A program made the position numbers and the translations under genes. A model generated the notes under the pieces. It was given only the letters and a program-made list of their open reading frames with translations. It did no database searches and was not told the DNA's origin. 64,000 nt of DNA, taken from the NCBI GenBank assembly GCA_025964625.1, contig JAOPYL010000189.1, forward strand, positions 1 to 64,000. Direction: 5' to 3'. This stretch comes from Actinoallomurus sp. (GTDB lineage Bacteria; Actinomycetota; Actinomycetes; Streptosporangiales; Streptosporangiaceae). Below, piece after piece: positions 39,039-49,682 of the stretch; position 1 is the first letter of the stretch; each line of letters starts with the position of its first letter.

Positions 39039-40259
39039 ATGGACATCGACCTCGTTGACCCCGACATCTACGCGAACGGCGGCATCCCGCACGACCAGCT
39101 CCGCTGGCTGCGCGAGCACGACCCGGTCCACCGGCACCACGGCGAACCCGAGTTCTGGGCGATCACCCGGTACGACGACGTGGTGCACGTCTCACGCCAC
39201 CCGGAGATCTTCTCCTCCCACAGCAGGCTCTCGCTCTTCCCGGAGCCATCCGACGAGCAACTCGCCATGCAGCGGATGATGATGCTCAACCAGGACCCCC
39301 CGGAGCACACCCGCAAGCGGGCCATCGTCAACAGGGGCTTCACGCCGCGCACGATCGGCAGGCTGGAGGACCACATCCGGGAGATCTGCCACGACCTCAT
39401 CAACGAGGTCGTCACCCGCGGTGAGGCCGACTTCGTCCACGACATCTCCGCGCCGCTGCCGCTGTACGTGATCTGCGAACTGCTCGGTGCTCCCCCCGAA
39501 GATCGGGAGAAGATCTTCCACTGGTCGAACAAGCTGATCGCCATCGACGACCCGGATCTCCGGTCGCCCGAGGACGATGGGATGACCGCGGCCGCCGAGC
39601 TGTACGCCTACGCCAACGAGCTCGCCCTGCGGCGCCGGGAGCGGCCCGGCGACGACATCGTGACCAAACTCGTCCAGCCGCACGGCGGCGAGGAGCTGTC
39701 GGTCGATGAGTTCGACCTGTTCGTGATGCTGCTGACCGTGGCCGGCAACGAGACCACACGCAACGCCGCGTCAGGCGGCATGCTGGCCTTCTTCGAGCAT
39801 CCGGAGCAATGGCGGCGGCTGCTCGCCGGCCGCGATGCCGGCGGGCAGGATCTGCTGGACACCGCGCCGGACGAGATCGTGCGCTGGGTCAACCCGGTGA
39901 ACCTGTTCCGGCGCACGGCGCTGCGGGACACCGAGATCCGCGGGCAGCGGATCGCCGAGGGGGACAAGGTGGTCGTCTTCTACGCCTCGGCCAACCGGGA
40001 CGAGGCCGCGTTCCCCGACCCGTACGCCTTCGACGTCGGCCGTGCCCCCAACCCGCACATCGGCTTCGGCGGCGGGGGGCCGCACTTCTGCCTGGGCGCC
40101 CACCTCGCCCGGCTTGAGCTGCGGGTGCTGTTCGAGACGCTCCTGGACCGGATGCCGGACATCGCGCCGGCCGGCGAGGCCCGCCGGCTGCGGTCCAACT
40201 TCATCAACGGCATCAAGGAGATGCCGGTCCGGTTCACTCCCGGCCCCTCGGCGGAATGA
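39039..40259 (+). CDS. Cytochrome P450, CYP125/CYP142-like (tandem paralogue)
   Basis: MDIDLVDPDIYANGGIPHDQLRWLREHDPV...VAGNETTRNAASGG...FGGGGPHFCLGAHLARLEL; true start inside the longer listed ORF 38130..40259. Confidence 0.88.
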   Translation: MDIDLVDPDIYANGGIPHDQLRWLREHDPVHRHHGEPEFWAITRYDDVVHVSRHPEIFSSHSRLSLFPEPSDEQLAMQRMMMLNQDPPEHTRKRAIVNRGFTPRTIGRLEDHIREICHDLINEVVTRGEADFVHDISAPLPLYVICELLGAPPEDREKIFHWSNKLIAIDDPDLRSPEDDGMTAAAELYAYANELALRRRERPGDDIVTKLVQPHGGEELSVDEFDLFVMLLTVAGNETTRNAASGGMLAFFEHPEQWRRLLAGRDAGGQDLLDTAPDEIVRWVNPVNLFRRTALRDTEIRGQRIAEGDKVVVFYASANRDEAAFPDPYAFDVGRAPNPHIGFGGGGPHFCLGAHLARLELRVLFETLLDRMPDIAPAGEARRLRSNFINGIKEMPVRFTPGPSAE

Positions 40260-40265
40260 GGTGCG

Positions 40266-40290
40266 AAAAAGTGGCTTTCGCCACCTTTTA
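40266..40290 (+). terminator. Hairpin terminator after the second P450
   Basis: AAAAAGTGGC-tttc-GCCACCTTTTA. Confidence 0.6.
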
Positions 40291-40378
40291 GACTTCGTGC
40301 CTAATATCGAACGCGCAGGTAGACCGCTCAGGCTATGGTCTAACCGCCAGCAGTGACAGGTTTGCGGGAGGGGCGGGC

Positions 40379-41653
40379 GTGAATGAGGTAGACGAGCCGT
40401 TGCGCGTGGCCCTGCTCTCCTACCGGAGCAAACCGCACTGCGGCGGCCAGGGCGTCTACCTCAGGCACCTGTCGCGCGAACTCGCCGATCTCGGGCACCA
40501 CGTCGAGGTGTTCTCCGGCCAGCCCTACCCCGAGCTCGACCGTGACGACATCCTGCTGCACCGCGTGCCGAGCCTGGACCTCTACGCCGACGACAACCCG
40601 TTCCGTACCCCAAAGCTGTCGGAGTACCGCGACTGGATCGACGTGCTGGAGTTCGCCCACATGCGCACGGGCGGCTTCCCCGAGCCGTTGACCTTCAGCC
40701 TGCGAGTCCTGCGCGAGCTGCGCAAACGCCGCCTGATGTTCGACGTGGTCCATGACAACCAGGTGCTCGGCTACGGCAACCTCGGTATCCCGCGGCTCGG
40801 GCTGCCGCTGGTGACGAGCATCCACCACCCGATCAGCGTCGACCGGCGCATCGAGATCGAGGCCGCGAACGGCCTGAAGCAGCAGTTCGGCAAGCGCCGC
40901 TGGTACGGCTTCGTCAGGATGCAGGCACGCGTCGCCCAGCGCATCGGGCCGATCCTCACCGTCTCCGAGTCGTCCAAGCACGACATCGTCCGCGACTTCC
41001 AGACCCTTCCCGAGCAGGTGCACATCCTGCCGCTCGGTGTCGACACCCGTTACTTCCACCCTCGCGGCGAGCGGGTTCCCGGCCGGATCGTCGCGGTGGC
41101 CAGCGCCGACTCCCCGCTCAAGGGAGTGTCCACGCTGCTGCGCTCGGTCGCCAAGCTGGCCACCGAGCGCGACGTGCACGTGGTCGTCGTCGGCAAGCCG
41201 ACCCCCGGCGGCCCCACCGACAAACTCGTCGGCGAGCTCTCCCTGGGCGACCGCGTCCGCTTCGTCTCCGGGATCTCCGACGACGAGCTCGGCGAGCTGC
41301 TGGCCGGCGCGGAGATCGCCGTCGTCCCCTCGCTGTACGAAGGCTTCTCACTGCCCGCGGTCGAGCACATGGCGTCGGGCACTCCGCTCGTCGCCAGCCG
41401 TACCGGCGCGCTGCCCGAGGTGGTCGGCGACGCCGCCATCCTGGTCGAGCCGGGCGACGTCGAGGAGCTGGCCGCCGTCCTCCGGCGCCTGCACGACTCG
41501 CCGCAGGAGCGCGAACGCGTCGGCGCGGCCGGCTACGCACGCGTGCAGGAGCGGTTCACCTGGTCCGCCGTCGCGCGGGCCACCGTCCGTCACTACGAGG
41601 ACGCCATCGCCCGCCGCGGCGGGCGCAGACCGGAAGGAGCACGACCCTGCTGA
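40379..41653 (+). CDS. Family-4-type glycosyltransferase
   Basis: VALLSYRSKPHCGGQGVYLRHLSRELADLGHHVEVFSG...VVPSLYEGFSLPAVEHMASGTPLVASRTGALPEVVGDAA. Confidence 0.92.
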   Translation: MNEVDEPLRVALLSYRSKPHCGGQGVYLRHLSRELADLGHHVEVFSGQPYPELDRDDILLHRVPSLDLYADDNPFRTPKLSEYRDWIDVLEFAHMRTGGFPEPLTFSLRVLRELRKRRLMFDVVHDNQVLGYGNLGIPRLGLPLVTSIHHPISVDRRIEIEAANGLKQQFGKRRWYGFVRMQARVAQRIGPILTVSESSKHDIVRDFQTLPEQVHILPLGVDTRYFHPRGERVPGRIVAVASADSPLKGVSTLLRSVAKLATERDVHVVVVGKPTPGGPTDKLVGELSLGDRVRFVSGISDDELGELLAGAEIAVVPSLYEGFSLPAVEHMASGTPLVASRTGALPEVVGDAAILVEPGDVEELAAVLRRLHDSPQERERVGAAGYARVQERFTWSAVARATVRHYEDAIARRGGRRPEGARPC

Positions 41654-41655
41654 CC

Positions 41656-42396
41656 GTGGACTTTGACCGGTTCCGCCTCTCCCCCGGTGAGCACGTGCTC
41701 GACATGGGCTGCGGCGCCGGCCGGCACGCGTTCGAGCTGTACCGGCGCGGAGCCAATGTGGTGGCGTTCGACCGCGACGAAAAGGAGCTGGCCGCGGTCG
41801 CGACGATGTTCGGCGCCATGGAGCTCGAGGGCGAAGTGCCCGCGGAGGCCTCGGCGAAGACGGTGACCGGCGACGCGCTGAACCTGCCGTTCCCCGACGA
41901 CTCCTTCGACAAGATCGTCGCCGCGGAGGTGCTGGAGCACATCCCCGACGACATGGCGGCCATGGCCGAGCTGCTGCGAGTGCTCAAGCCGGGCGGCCGG
42001 CTCGCCGTCACCGTGCCGTCATGGCTACCCGAGCGCATCTGCTGGGCGCTGTCGGAGGACTACCACACCGCTCCCGGCGGGCACGTCCGCATCTACACCC
42101 GCGCCGAGCTGGAGGCCAAGCTCAAGGCCACCGGCTTCCGCGTCGGCGGCCACCACCACGCGCACGGCCTGCACGCGCCGTACTGGTGGATCAAGTGCGC
42201 GGTCGGCGTGAACAACGACGGCCACCCGCTCGCCAAGGCGTACCACCAGGTGCTGGTCTGGGACATCATGAAGCGGCCCCTCGCCACCCGGCTGGCCGAG
42301 CGGGTGCTGAACCCGGTCATCGGCAAGAGCGTCGTCGTCTACTTCACCAAGCCGGCGGCGGCGGCACCGCGGGAGCGGGCGCATGCGGCGGCCTGA
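41656..42396 (+). CDS. Class I SAM-dependent methyltransferase
   Basis: GEHVLDMGCGAGRHAFELYRRGANVVAFDRDEKEL...EVLEHIPDDMAAMAELLRVLKPGGRLAVTVP. Confidence 0.92.
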   Translation: MDFDRFRLSPGEHVLDMGCGAGRHAFELYRRGANVVAFDRDEKELAAVATMFGAMELEGEVPAEASAKTVTGDALNLPFPDDSFDKIVAAEVLEHIPDDMAAMAELLRVLKPGGRLAVTVPSWLPERICWALSEDYHTAPGGHVRIYTRAELEAKLKATGFRVGGHHHAHGLHAPYWWIKCAVGVNNDGHPLAKAYHQVLVWDIMKRPLATRLAERVLNPVIGKSVVVYFTKPAAAAPRERAHAAA

Positions 42397-43501
42397 CGCC
42401 GTACCCGGGATTCTGACCGCCGCCGACCTCCTCGCCACCGCCCGCAGCATCGCCGCCCAGCAGGAAGAGTCCGGCGCGATCCCCTGGTTCGCGCCCACCG
42501 GCGGGGTGCCGGGCCACGTCGACGCCTGGAACCATGTCGAGGCCGCGATGGCACTGTCGACGGCCGGGCTCGCGGCGCCGGCCCGCCGTGCGTACGAATG
42601 GCTGCGCCTGGCCCAGCGCGACGACGGCTCCTGGCCCGCGAAGCTGGTCATGAATGAGGTCACCGAGCCGGGCGGGGAGTCCAACCACGCCGCCTACGTC
42701 GCCGTCGGAGTCTGGCACGAACTCCTGCTGACCGGTGACGGCGACTTCACCGAACGGATGTGGCCGACCGTCCGCCAGGCCATCGAATTCGTCCTCGGCC
42801 TGCAGACCGCACGCGGCGAGATCAGGTGGCTCCGCCATCCCGACGGCTCCACCGCCGACCACGCGCTGCTGACCGGGTGCTCGTCGATCTACCAGTCGCT
42901 GCGCTGCGCCGTCGCCCTCGCCGAGCACTTGGGCGAGCCGCAGCCGGACTGGGAGCTCGCCGCCGACCAGCTCGGCCACGTCGTCGCCTGCCATCCCGAG
43001 GCCTTCGCCGACAAGGACCGGTTCTCGATGGACTGGTACTACCCGGTCCTCGGCGGCCCGCTCCGCGGTCCCGCGGCGTACCAGCGGATCAAGGAGCGGT
43101 GGGACACGTTCGTCGTGGACGACCTCGGCTGCCGGTGCGTCTCCGACCAGCCCTGGGTGACCGGCGCGGAAACCTGCGAGCTGGTGCTGGCGCTCGACGC
43201 CATGGGCGACACGGCCCGCGCTCGTGAGGTGTTCGCGACGATTCAGCACCTCCGGCACAAGGACGGCTCCTACTGGACGGGCTGGCAGTTCGCCAACGAA
43301 CGCCACTTCCCCGGCGACCGCTCGACCTACACGGCCGCCGCCGTGATCCTGGCCGCCGACGCCCTCGCGGACTCCTCACCGGCCGCACGGATCTTCAAGG
43401 AGATCGCCGGGCAGCCCCTCGGCCCGTCCGAGCCCGCCGACCCGGTCGCCTGCGGCTGCGAGGCCCCCACCCTCGCCAACCCGGTCCGCACCCGCCGCTG
43501 A
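42383..43501 (+). CDS. Prenyltransferase/squalene-cyclase-like alpha-toroid protein
   Basis: AYEWLRLAQRDDGSWPAKLV...HLRHKDGSYWTGWQFANERHFPGDRSTYTAAAVILAADALA; QxxDGSW-type repeats. Confidence 0.75.
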   Translation: MRRPDAVPGILTAADLLATARSIAAQQEESGAIPWFAPTGGVPGHVDAWNHVEAAMALSTAGLAAPARRAYEWLRLAQRDDGSWPAKLVMNEVTEPGGESNHAAYVAVGVWHELLLTGDGDFTERMWPTVRQAIEFVLGLQTARGEIRWLRHPDGSTADHALLTGCSSIYQSLRCAVALAEHLGEPQPDWELAADQLGHVVACHPEAFADKDRFSMDWYYPVLGGPLRGPAAYQRIKERWDTFVVDDLGCRCVSDQPWVTGAETCELVLALDAMGDTARAREVFATIQHLRHKDGSYWTGWQFANERHFPGDRSTYTAAAVILAADALADSSPAARIFKEIAGQPLGPSEPADPVACGCEAPTLANPVRTRR

Positions 43502-43643
43502 TTCCCGACAGCTCCGGGTAGACGGACAAGCGCGTCGTACACCGCCCGAGCCACAGAGACAGCTGCCAGTGGGGCCGGGCGGCTTGCCGGACAACGGAAG
43601 CCTCCCGGATGGGCCGGCGGGCCGAGAGTAAGGCCTGAGGGTC

Positions 43644-43844
43644 TTATTCTCCGTTCGGCTCCGCGGCCGGGCGGTCGTCCCGGCACGTGTCGTCGCACGC
43701 GGCCGGCAGTACCGCGAGCTGCACGCACTGGCCGCCGTTGTCTCCGCTGCGGCTCGACGTGCGCCACACGGCGAGCTCCACGCACTGCCCGCCGTTGTCC
43801 GCGCTGCGGCTGGACTTGCGCCACTGGGCGCCGTTCAACTCCAT
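43644..43844 (-). CDS. DUF397 protein with internally duplicated motif
   Basis: MELNGAQWRKSSRSADNGGQCVELAVWRTSSRSGDNGGQCVQLAVLPAACDD: two in-tandem DUF397 cores. Confidence 0.82.
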   Translation of the reverse strand: MELNGAQWRKSSRSADNGGQCVELAVWRTSSRSGDNGGQCVQLAVLPAACDDTCRDDRPAAEPNGE

Positions 43845-44240
43845 CGTTCCTTCGCCGTCCTTGTGATGAGCTCGAGGGACTGATCAACGGGGAGCGCCCG
43901 CGACCGAATCGACTCGAAGCGCTCGGTGAGGGTGGTGAGGTCCTGCGGCTCGCCCGTGGTGATCCCGCGCGCGGCCGTCTCCACGTACGCTACCTCCGAG
44001 CGATCGGCAAGTGTGGCGAGCACGAAAGAGCCCGCGACGCCGCGGTGCCGCCCGGACGGGATCACGTGCACACTGATCCGCTCGGAGGCCACCTCGGCAA
44101 GGTGACGGAGCTGGTCTCGCATGACCTCCGGAGCGCCCATCTCGCGCCGGAGAACCCCCTCGTCCAGCACGCAGACCAGCAGCGGCGGCGCGGGGTCGTC
44201 GCGGGTCAGGATCTCCTGCCGCGCCATCCGCGAGCCGTGG
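43835..44240 (-). pseudogene. C-terminal remnant of an XRE/DUF5753 regulator (no HTH found)
   Basis: RMARQEILTRDDPAPPLLVCVLDEGVLRREMGAPEVMRDQLRHLAEVASERISVHVIPSGRHRGVAGSFVLATLADRSEVAYVETAARGITTGEP...; N-terminal HTH and middle part not found. Confidence 0.7.
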
Positions 44241-44625
44241 CCGGCCTGCCCGAGCTCTGGGCGTACGTGCGCTGGAAGGCCCGTCCCGAGATCGTGTTCA
44301 AGGTGTACGACTCCGCGCCTTGGCGCGGACCCGTGCCCTGGCGCGGACCGGGGCCGTACGGGCTGCTGCGTCCGCCGCCGGACGCGGAGGGCGGACGCGG
44401 CTTCGAGGTCGTAGACGCGCTCACCGCCGAGCACGGCGGAGAGTGAGCCATCCGCCGCACGGCCTCACAACCGTCAGCCACCCGCCGTACGACCGCATCG
44501 AAGTCGTCGAACAGATCGTCCGTCACTGCACCGACCTGGACGCCACCGGGCAGCACCGGTCGTCGCCATAAGTGTCAGTGGCGATACGTAGAGTGAGCGG
44601 CGGATCGGAAGAGGAGGGATGTTCG

Positions 44626-45296
44626 ATGGAGCTTCTCACGCCGGTGAGGCACCCGAAGGTGCGGGCGGCCGAGCGGCTGGAGGTGGAGATCTCCGAGCTT
44701 GCGGGGCACCTGGCCGCCGCGACATGCCGTTTTCTGCTGCTCATCGCCGAGTTCGATCGCCTGGACGGGTGGGTCGGCCACCGGTCCTGCGCGCAGTGGC
44801 TCTCCTGGCGGTGCGGGCTGTCCGCGTCAACGGCACGCCGATGGACGTCGGACGCAAGACCAGGAAGATCAACGTGTCCCTGCGCCGTGCGCTGCGGCTA
44901 CGCGACGCGGAGCGCTGCAGGTTCCCCGGCTGCGCGGCCCGGCGTCGGCTGCACGCGCATCACGTACGGCACTGGGCCGACGGCGGTGAGACCACGCTGG
45001 CCAATCTCGTCTCGCTGTGCCCCGCTCATCATTGGGCCGTCCACGAAGGCGGTCACCTCGTCTGGCTCGAGGAGACGGGCCGGCTGCGCTTCGCCGGACC
45101 AGACGGCCGCGTACTGGAACCAGCCCCAGCAACCGGACCGGCCACCGGAGATCTCGTCACCACAAACCAGGAGATCACCCCTGACACGATCGGGCCGGGC
45201 TGGGACGGCACTCCACTCGACCTGGACAACGCCGTGCTCGCCCTGCTGCAGCCCGCTTTCGGCGAGGTCCGCCGCGCCGGGCGGCCGGCCGCGTGA
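44626..45296 (+). pseudogene. DUF222/HNH endonuclease (13E12-repeat-like) with internal deletion and frameshift
   Basis: Frame 44572: MELLTPVRHPKVRAAERLEVEISELAGHLAAATCRFLLLIAEFDRLDGWVGHRSCAQWLSWRCGLSAS; frame 44619: VNGTPMDVGRKTRKINVSLRRALRLRDAERCRFPGCAARRRLHAHHVRHWADGGETTLANLVSLCPAHHWAVHEGG. Confidence 0.82.
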
Positions 45297-45398
45297 TGAA
45301 CTCTCGTCGCTGAAGAACTACCTGCTGAGCACCGGTGACCGCGTTCTGGTTGGAACGAGCCCGTACGACCGGATCCGGGGCATCGGCCTGTCGGCGTC

Positions 45399-46172
<774 letters not shown>

Positions 46173-46204
46173 CGGATTCCACAAGGTTTCCACAAAGGGG
46201 TTCC

Positions 46205-47206
46205 ATGGCCGGCATCAAGGACGTCGCAGCTCACGCGGGTGTCTCGGTCGCCACGGTCTCCCGCGTGCTCAACGACAGCCCGAAGGTCAGCCAAGAGGCG
46301 CGCACGAAGGTCCACGCGGCCGTGGAGGCGCTGCGTTACCGGCCCAACGCGGTGGCGCGCTCGTTGCGCACCGAGGCCACCCACACGCTCGGCCTCATCA
46401 TCGGCGACATCCTCAACCCGTTCTTCGCCGTACTGGCGCGGGCGGTGGAGGACGAGGCACGGGCGGCCGGCTACACGGTCGTCATCGGCAACGCGGACGA
46501 GCGCCCCGAGCAGCAGGACCATTACGTCCGCACGCTCCTCGAGCACCGCGTCGACGGCCTGCTGATCTGCCCGACTGCGGAGATCACCCCGCTCGTCGAG
46601 GACTGTGTGGAGGCGGGCGGCCCGCTCGTGTTCCTCGACCGAACGCTGCCCGGCCTGAACGTGCCGTCCGTCCGCGCCGACGGCACCCGCGCCATCCACG
46701 AGCTCGTCGAGCACATTCGCGACCTCGGTCACCGGCGGATCGCCTTCATCTCCGGCCCGGAGCTGCTGTCCACCGGCCGGGAGCGCACTCAGGCATTCCT
46801 GGACGCCATGCGGGCGAACGGCCTGGAGGCTCGTGAGGAGTACGTCGAGGCGGGTGACTTCCAGGAGGCCAGCGGGCGCGGGATCGCGGCCCGCTTCCTC
46901 GACCTGCCCGAGCCCCCCGAGGTGATCTTCGCGGGCGACAACCTCATGGCGCTGGGCGCCCTGGACGAGATCCGGGCGCGGGGGTTGCGGATCCCCGACG
47001 ACGTCGCCCTCGCCTCCTTCGACGACGTCGCCTGGTTCGTCCACGTGGACCCGCCCATCACGGCGATCGCCCAGCCTGCCGAAGAACTGGGGCGACGTGC
47101 GGTGCGGGCGCTCCTGGAGCGCATCCAGCACCGCCCGGTCGAGTCGGTCGTGCTACCCGCCCGGCTTGTCATCCGCCGCTCGTGCGGAGAAACGGAGACG
47201 CGATGA
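46205..47206 (+). CDS. rbsR: LacI-family ribose operon regulator
   Basis: MAGIKDVAAHAGVSVATVSRVLNDSPKVSQEARTKVHAAVEALRYRPNAVARSLR; heads rbs operon. Confidence 0.88.
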   Translation: MAGIKDVAAHAGVSVATVSRVLNDSPKVSQEARTKVHAAVEALRYRPNAVARSLRTEATHTLGLIIGDILNPFFAVLARAVEDEARAAGYTVVIGNADERPEQQDHYVRTLLEHRVDGLLICPTAEITPLVEDCVEAGGPLVFLDRTLPGLNVPSVRADGTRAIHELVEHIRDLGHRRIAFISGPELLSTGRERTQAFLDAMRANGLEAREEYVEAGDFQEASGRGIAARFLDLPEPPEVIFAGDNLMALGALDEIRARGLRIPDDVALASFDDVAWFVHVDPPITAIAQPAEELGRRAVRALLERIQHRPVESVVLPARLVIRRSCGETETR

Positions 47207-48696
47207 CAGAGATCCTCCGCGTACGAGGCCTGCGGAAGCGGTTCCCCGGCGTCATGGCGCTCGACGGCGTGGACTTCGATCTGCGCCCGGGCGAGGTCCA
47301 CGTCCTCCTTGGCGAGAACGGCGCGGGCAAGAGCACGCTGATCAAGATGCTGTCCGGGGCGTACCACCCGGACGAGGGAACGATCCTCGTCGACGGCGAG
47401 GAGACCTCCATCCGCACCGCCGAGGACGCCCAGCGGCTCGGCATCGCCACGATCTACCAGGAGTTCAACCTGGTCCCCCAGCTGACCGTGGCTGAGAACC
47501 TCCTGCTCGGCCGCCAGCCACGGCGCTTCGGCCTCCTGGACAAGAAGAAGATGTACGGCCAGGCCCAGGAACTTCTGGACCGGGTGGGCGTGCGCGTCGA
47601 TCCCCGCCGGCCGGTGCACACCCTGGGAATCGCCCGGATGCAGATGATCGAGATCGCCAAGGCGCTCAGCCTCGACGCCCGGGTCCTCATCATGGACGAG
47701 CCGACCGCCGTGCTCACCACCACCGAGGTGGAGCAGCTCTTCGAGATCGTCCGCCAGCTCAGGGACCAGGGCGTGGCGATCGTGTTCATCACCCACCACC
47801 TCGAGGAGATCGCCGCGATCGGCGACCGGGTCACGGTGCTGCGGGACGGGATGTCGGTGGCCGAGGTGCCGGCCGGCACCCCCGAGGACGAGCTGGTCCG
47901 GCTGATGGTCGGCCGCTCGATCGACCAGCAGTATCCACGGGAACGCTCCGATGCCGGCCCGCCCCTGCTGGAGGTCCGGAACCTGACCCGCGCGGGCGTC
48001 TTCGAGGACATCTCCTTCGACGTGCGCGCCGGTGAGGTCGTGGGACTCGCCGGGCTGGTCGGCGCCGGCCGTACGGAAGTGGCCCGGGCGATCTTCGGCG
48101 CGGACGCGTACGACTCCGGTGAGGTCCTCGTCGACGGCCGTCCCATCCCCCGGGGCAAGGTCGGCGCGGCGATGGAGGCGGGCCTCGGCCTCGTCCCGGA
48201 GGACCGGAAGGGCCAGGGGCTCGTGCTCGGCGCGGACGTACGGGAGAACCTCGGCCTCGTCACGCTGCACCGGGCCAGCCGCGGCGGGTTCGTCGACCGG
48301 GCGGCCCAGGACAGGGCCGCGGCCACGATGGCCGGTCAGTTGAACGTGCGGATGAGCGGCCTCGGCCAGGAGGTCCGCACCCTCTCCGGCGGCAACCAGC
48401 AGAAGATCGTCATCGGTAAGTGGCTGCTCGCGGAGGCGAACGTCCTCATCCTCGACGAGCCGACGCGCGGGATCGACGTCGGCGCGAAGGTCGAAATCTA
48501 CCAGCTGATCAACTCCCTGACCGCCGCCGGGCGCGCGGTGCTCATGATCTCCAGCGACCTCCCCGAGGTGCTGGGCATGAGCGACCGCGTGATCGTGATG
48601 GCACGAGGAAGGCTCGCCGGCGAGCTCAGCGCCGGAGAAGCGACGCAGGACGCCGTGATGGCGCTCGCCGTCGGCGAGATGGAGGAAGCCCGATGA
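47203..48696 (+). CDS. rbsA: Ribose ABC transporter ATP-binding protein
   Basis: Duplicated ABC domains: GENGAGKSTLIKMLSGAYHPDEG and LSGGNQQKIVIGKWLLAEANVLILDEPTRGIDVGAK. Confidence 0.93.
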   Translation: MTEILRVRGLRKRFPGVMALDGVDFDLRPGEVHVLLGENGAGKSTLIKMLSGAYHPDEGTILVDGEETSIRTAEDAQRLGIATIYQEFNLVPQLTVAENLLLGRQPRRFGLLDKKKMYGQAQELLDRVGVRVDPRRPVHTLGIARMQMIEIAKALSLDARVLIMDEPTAVLTTTEVEQLFEIVRQLRDQGVAIVFITHHLEEIAAIGDRVTVLRDGMSVAEVPAGTPEDELVRLMVGRSIDQQYPRERSDAGPPLLEVRNLTRAGVFEDISFDVRAGEVVGLAGLVGAGRTEVARAIFGADAYDSGEVLVDGRPIPRGKVGAAMEAGLGLVPEDRKGQGLVLGADVRENLGLVTLHRASRGGFVDRAAQDRAAATMAGQLNVRMSGLGQEVRTLSGGNQQKIVIGKWLLAEANVLILDEPTRGIDVGAKVEIYQLINSLTAAGRAVLMISSDLPEVLGMSDRVIVMARGRLAGELSAGEATQDAVMALAVGEMEEAR

Positions 48697-49658
48697 CCAC
48701 TGGAACGCTGCGACTGCGACTGCGAAGAGGCAGCACACTGCTCAGCGAGAACGGCTCGCTCATCGGGCTGGTCGTGCTGGTGGTGGCCCTGACGCTGCTG
48801 TCCGGCGACTTCCTCACCGTGACGAACCTGCTGAACGTCGGCGTCCAGGCCGCTGTCACCGCGATCCTCGCCTTCGCCGCGACGTATGTCATCATCACGG
48901 CCGGCATCGACCTGTCGGTCGGTGCGGTCGCCGCCCTGTCGGCGGTGGTCCTCGCCTGGACCGCCACGTCCCACGGTGTGCCGTGGCCCCTCGCCACCGT
49001 CATCGCACTGGTCGTCGGCATCGCCTGCGGCCTGGCCAACGGCGCGCTGATCACGTACGGGAAGCTGCCGCCGTTCATCGCCACGCTCGCCATGCAGGGC
49101 GTGGCGCGCGGCCTCGGCCTCGTCATCTCGCAGGGCAGCCCGATCCCGCTGCCGGACGCGGTGTCCCACCTCGGCGACACCATCGGCAGCTACCTGCCCG
49201 TGCCGGTGATCGTCATGGTGGTGATGGGGGTGATCACGGCGGTCGTCCTGAACCGGACCTACCCCGGGCGCGCGATGTACGCCATCGGCGGCAACGAGGA
49301 GGCGGCCCGGCTGTCGGGGATCAAGGTCACCCGGCAGAAACTCATCACGTACGCCCTCGCGGGCGGCTTCGCCGCCGTGGCCGGGATCGTGCTGGCCAGC
49401 CGGCTCGCCTCCGCCCAGCCGCAGGCCGCGCTCGGTTACGAACTCGACGCCATCGCCGCGGTCGTCATCGGCGGCGCCAGCCTGTCCGGTGGGAAGGGCA
49501 AGGCCCTCGGCACCCTCGTCGGCGCGCTCATCCTCGCGGTGCTGCGCAACGGCCTGAACCTACTGTCCGTCTCCGCCTTCTGGCAGCAGGTCGTGATCGG
49601 CGTCGTGATCGCCCTCGCGGTCCTGCTCGACACCCTGCGCCGCCGTCAGGCCAACTGA
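48693..49658 (+). CDS. rbsC: Ribose ABC transporter permease
   Basis: AATYVIITAGIDLSVGAVAALSAVV...GGNEEAARLSGIKVTRQKLITYALAGGFAAVAGIVLASRL. Confidence 0.93.
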   Translation: MTTGTLRLRLRRGSTLLSENGSLIGLVVLVVALTLLSGDFLTVTNLLNVGVQAAVTAILAFAATYVIITAGIDLSVGAVAALSAVVLAWTATSHGVPWPLATVIALVVGIACGLANGALITYGKLPPFIATLAMQGVARGLGLVISQGSPIPLPDAVSHLGDTIGSYLPVPVIVMVVMGVITAVVLNRTYPGRAMYAIGGNEEAARLSGIKVTRQKLITYALAGGFAAVAGIVLASRLASAQPQAALGYELDAIAAVVIGGASLSGGKGKALGTLVGALILAVLRNGLNLLSVSAFWQQVVIGVVIALAVLLDTLRRRQAN

Positions 49659-49682
49659 TACATCAACCGGAGGTACATACTC

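Noticed and set aside
46789-48738. 649-aa minus-strand ORF
   Set aside because: Antisense to rbsR/rbsA; low-complexity shadow translation.
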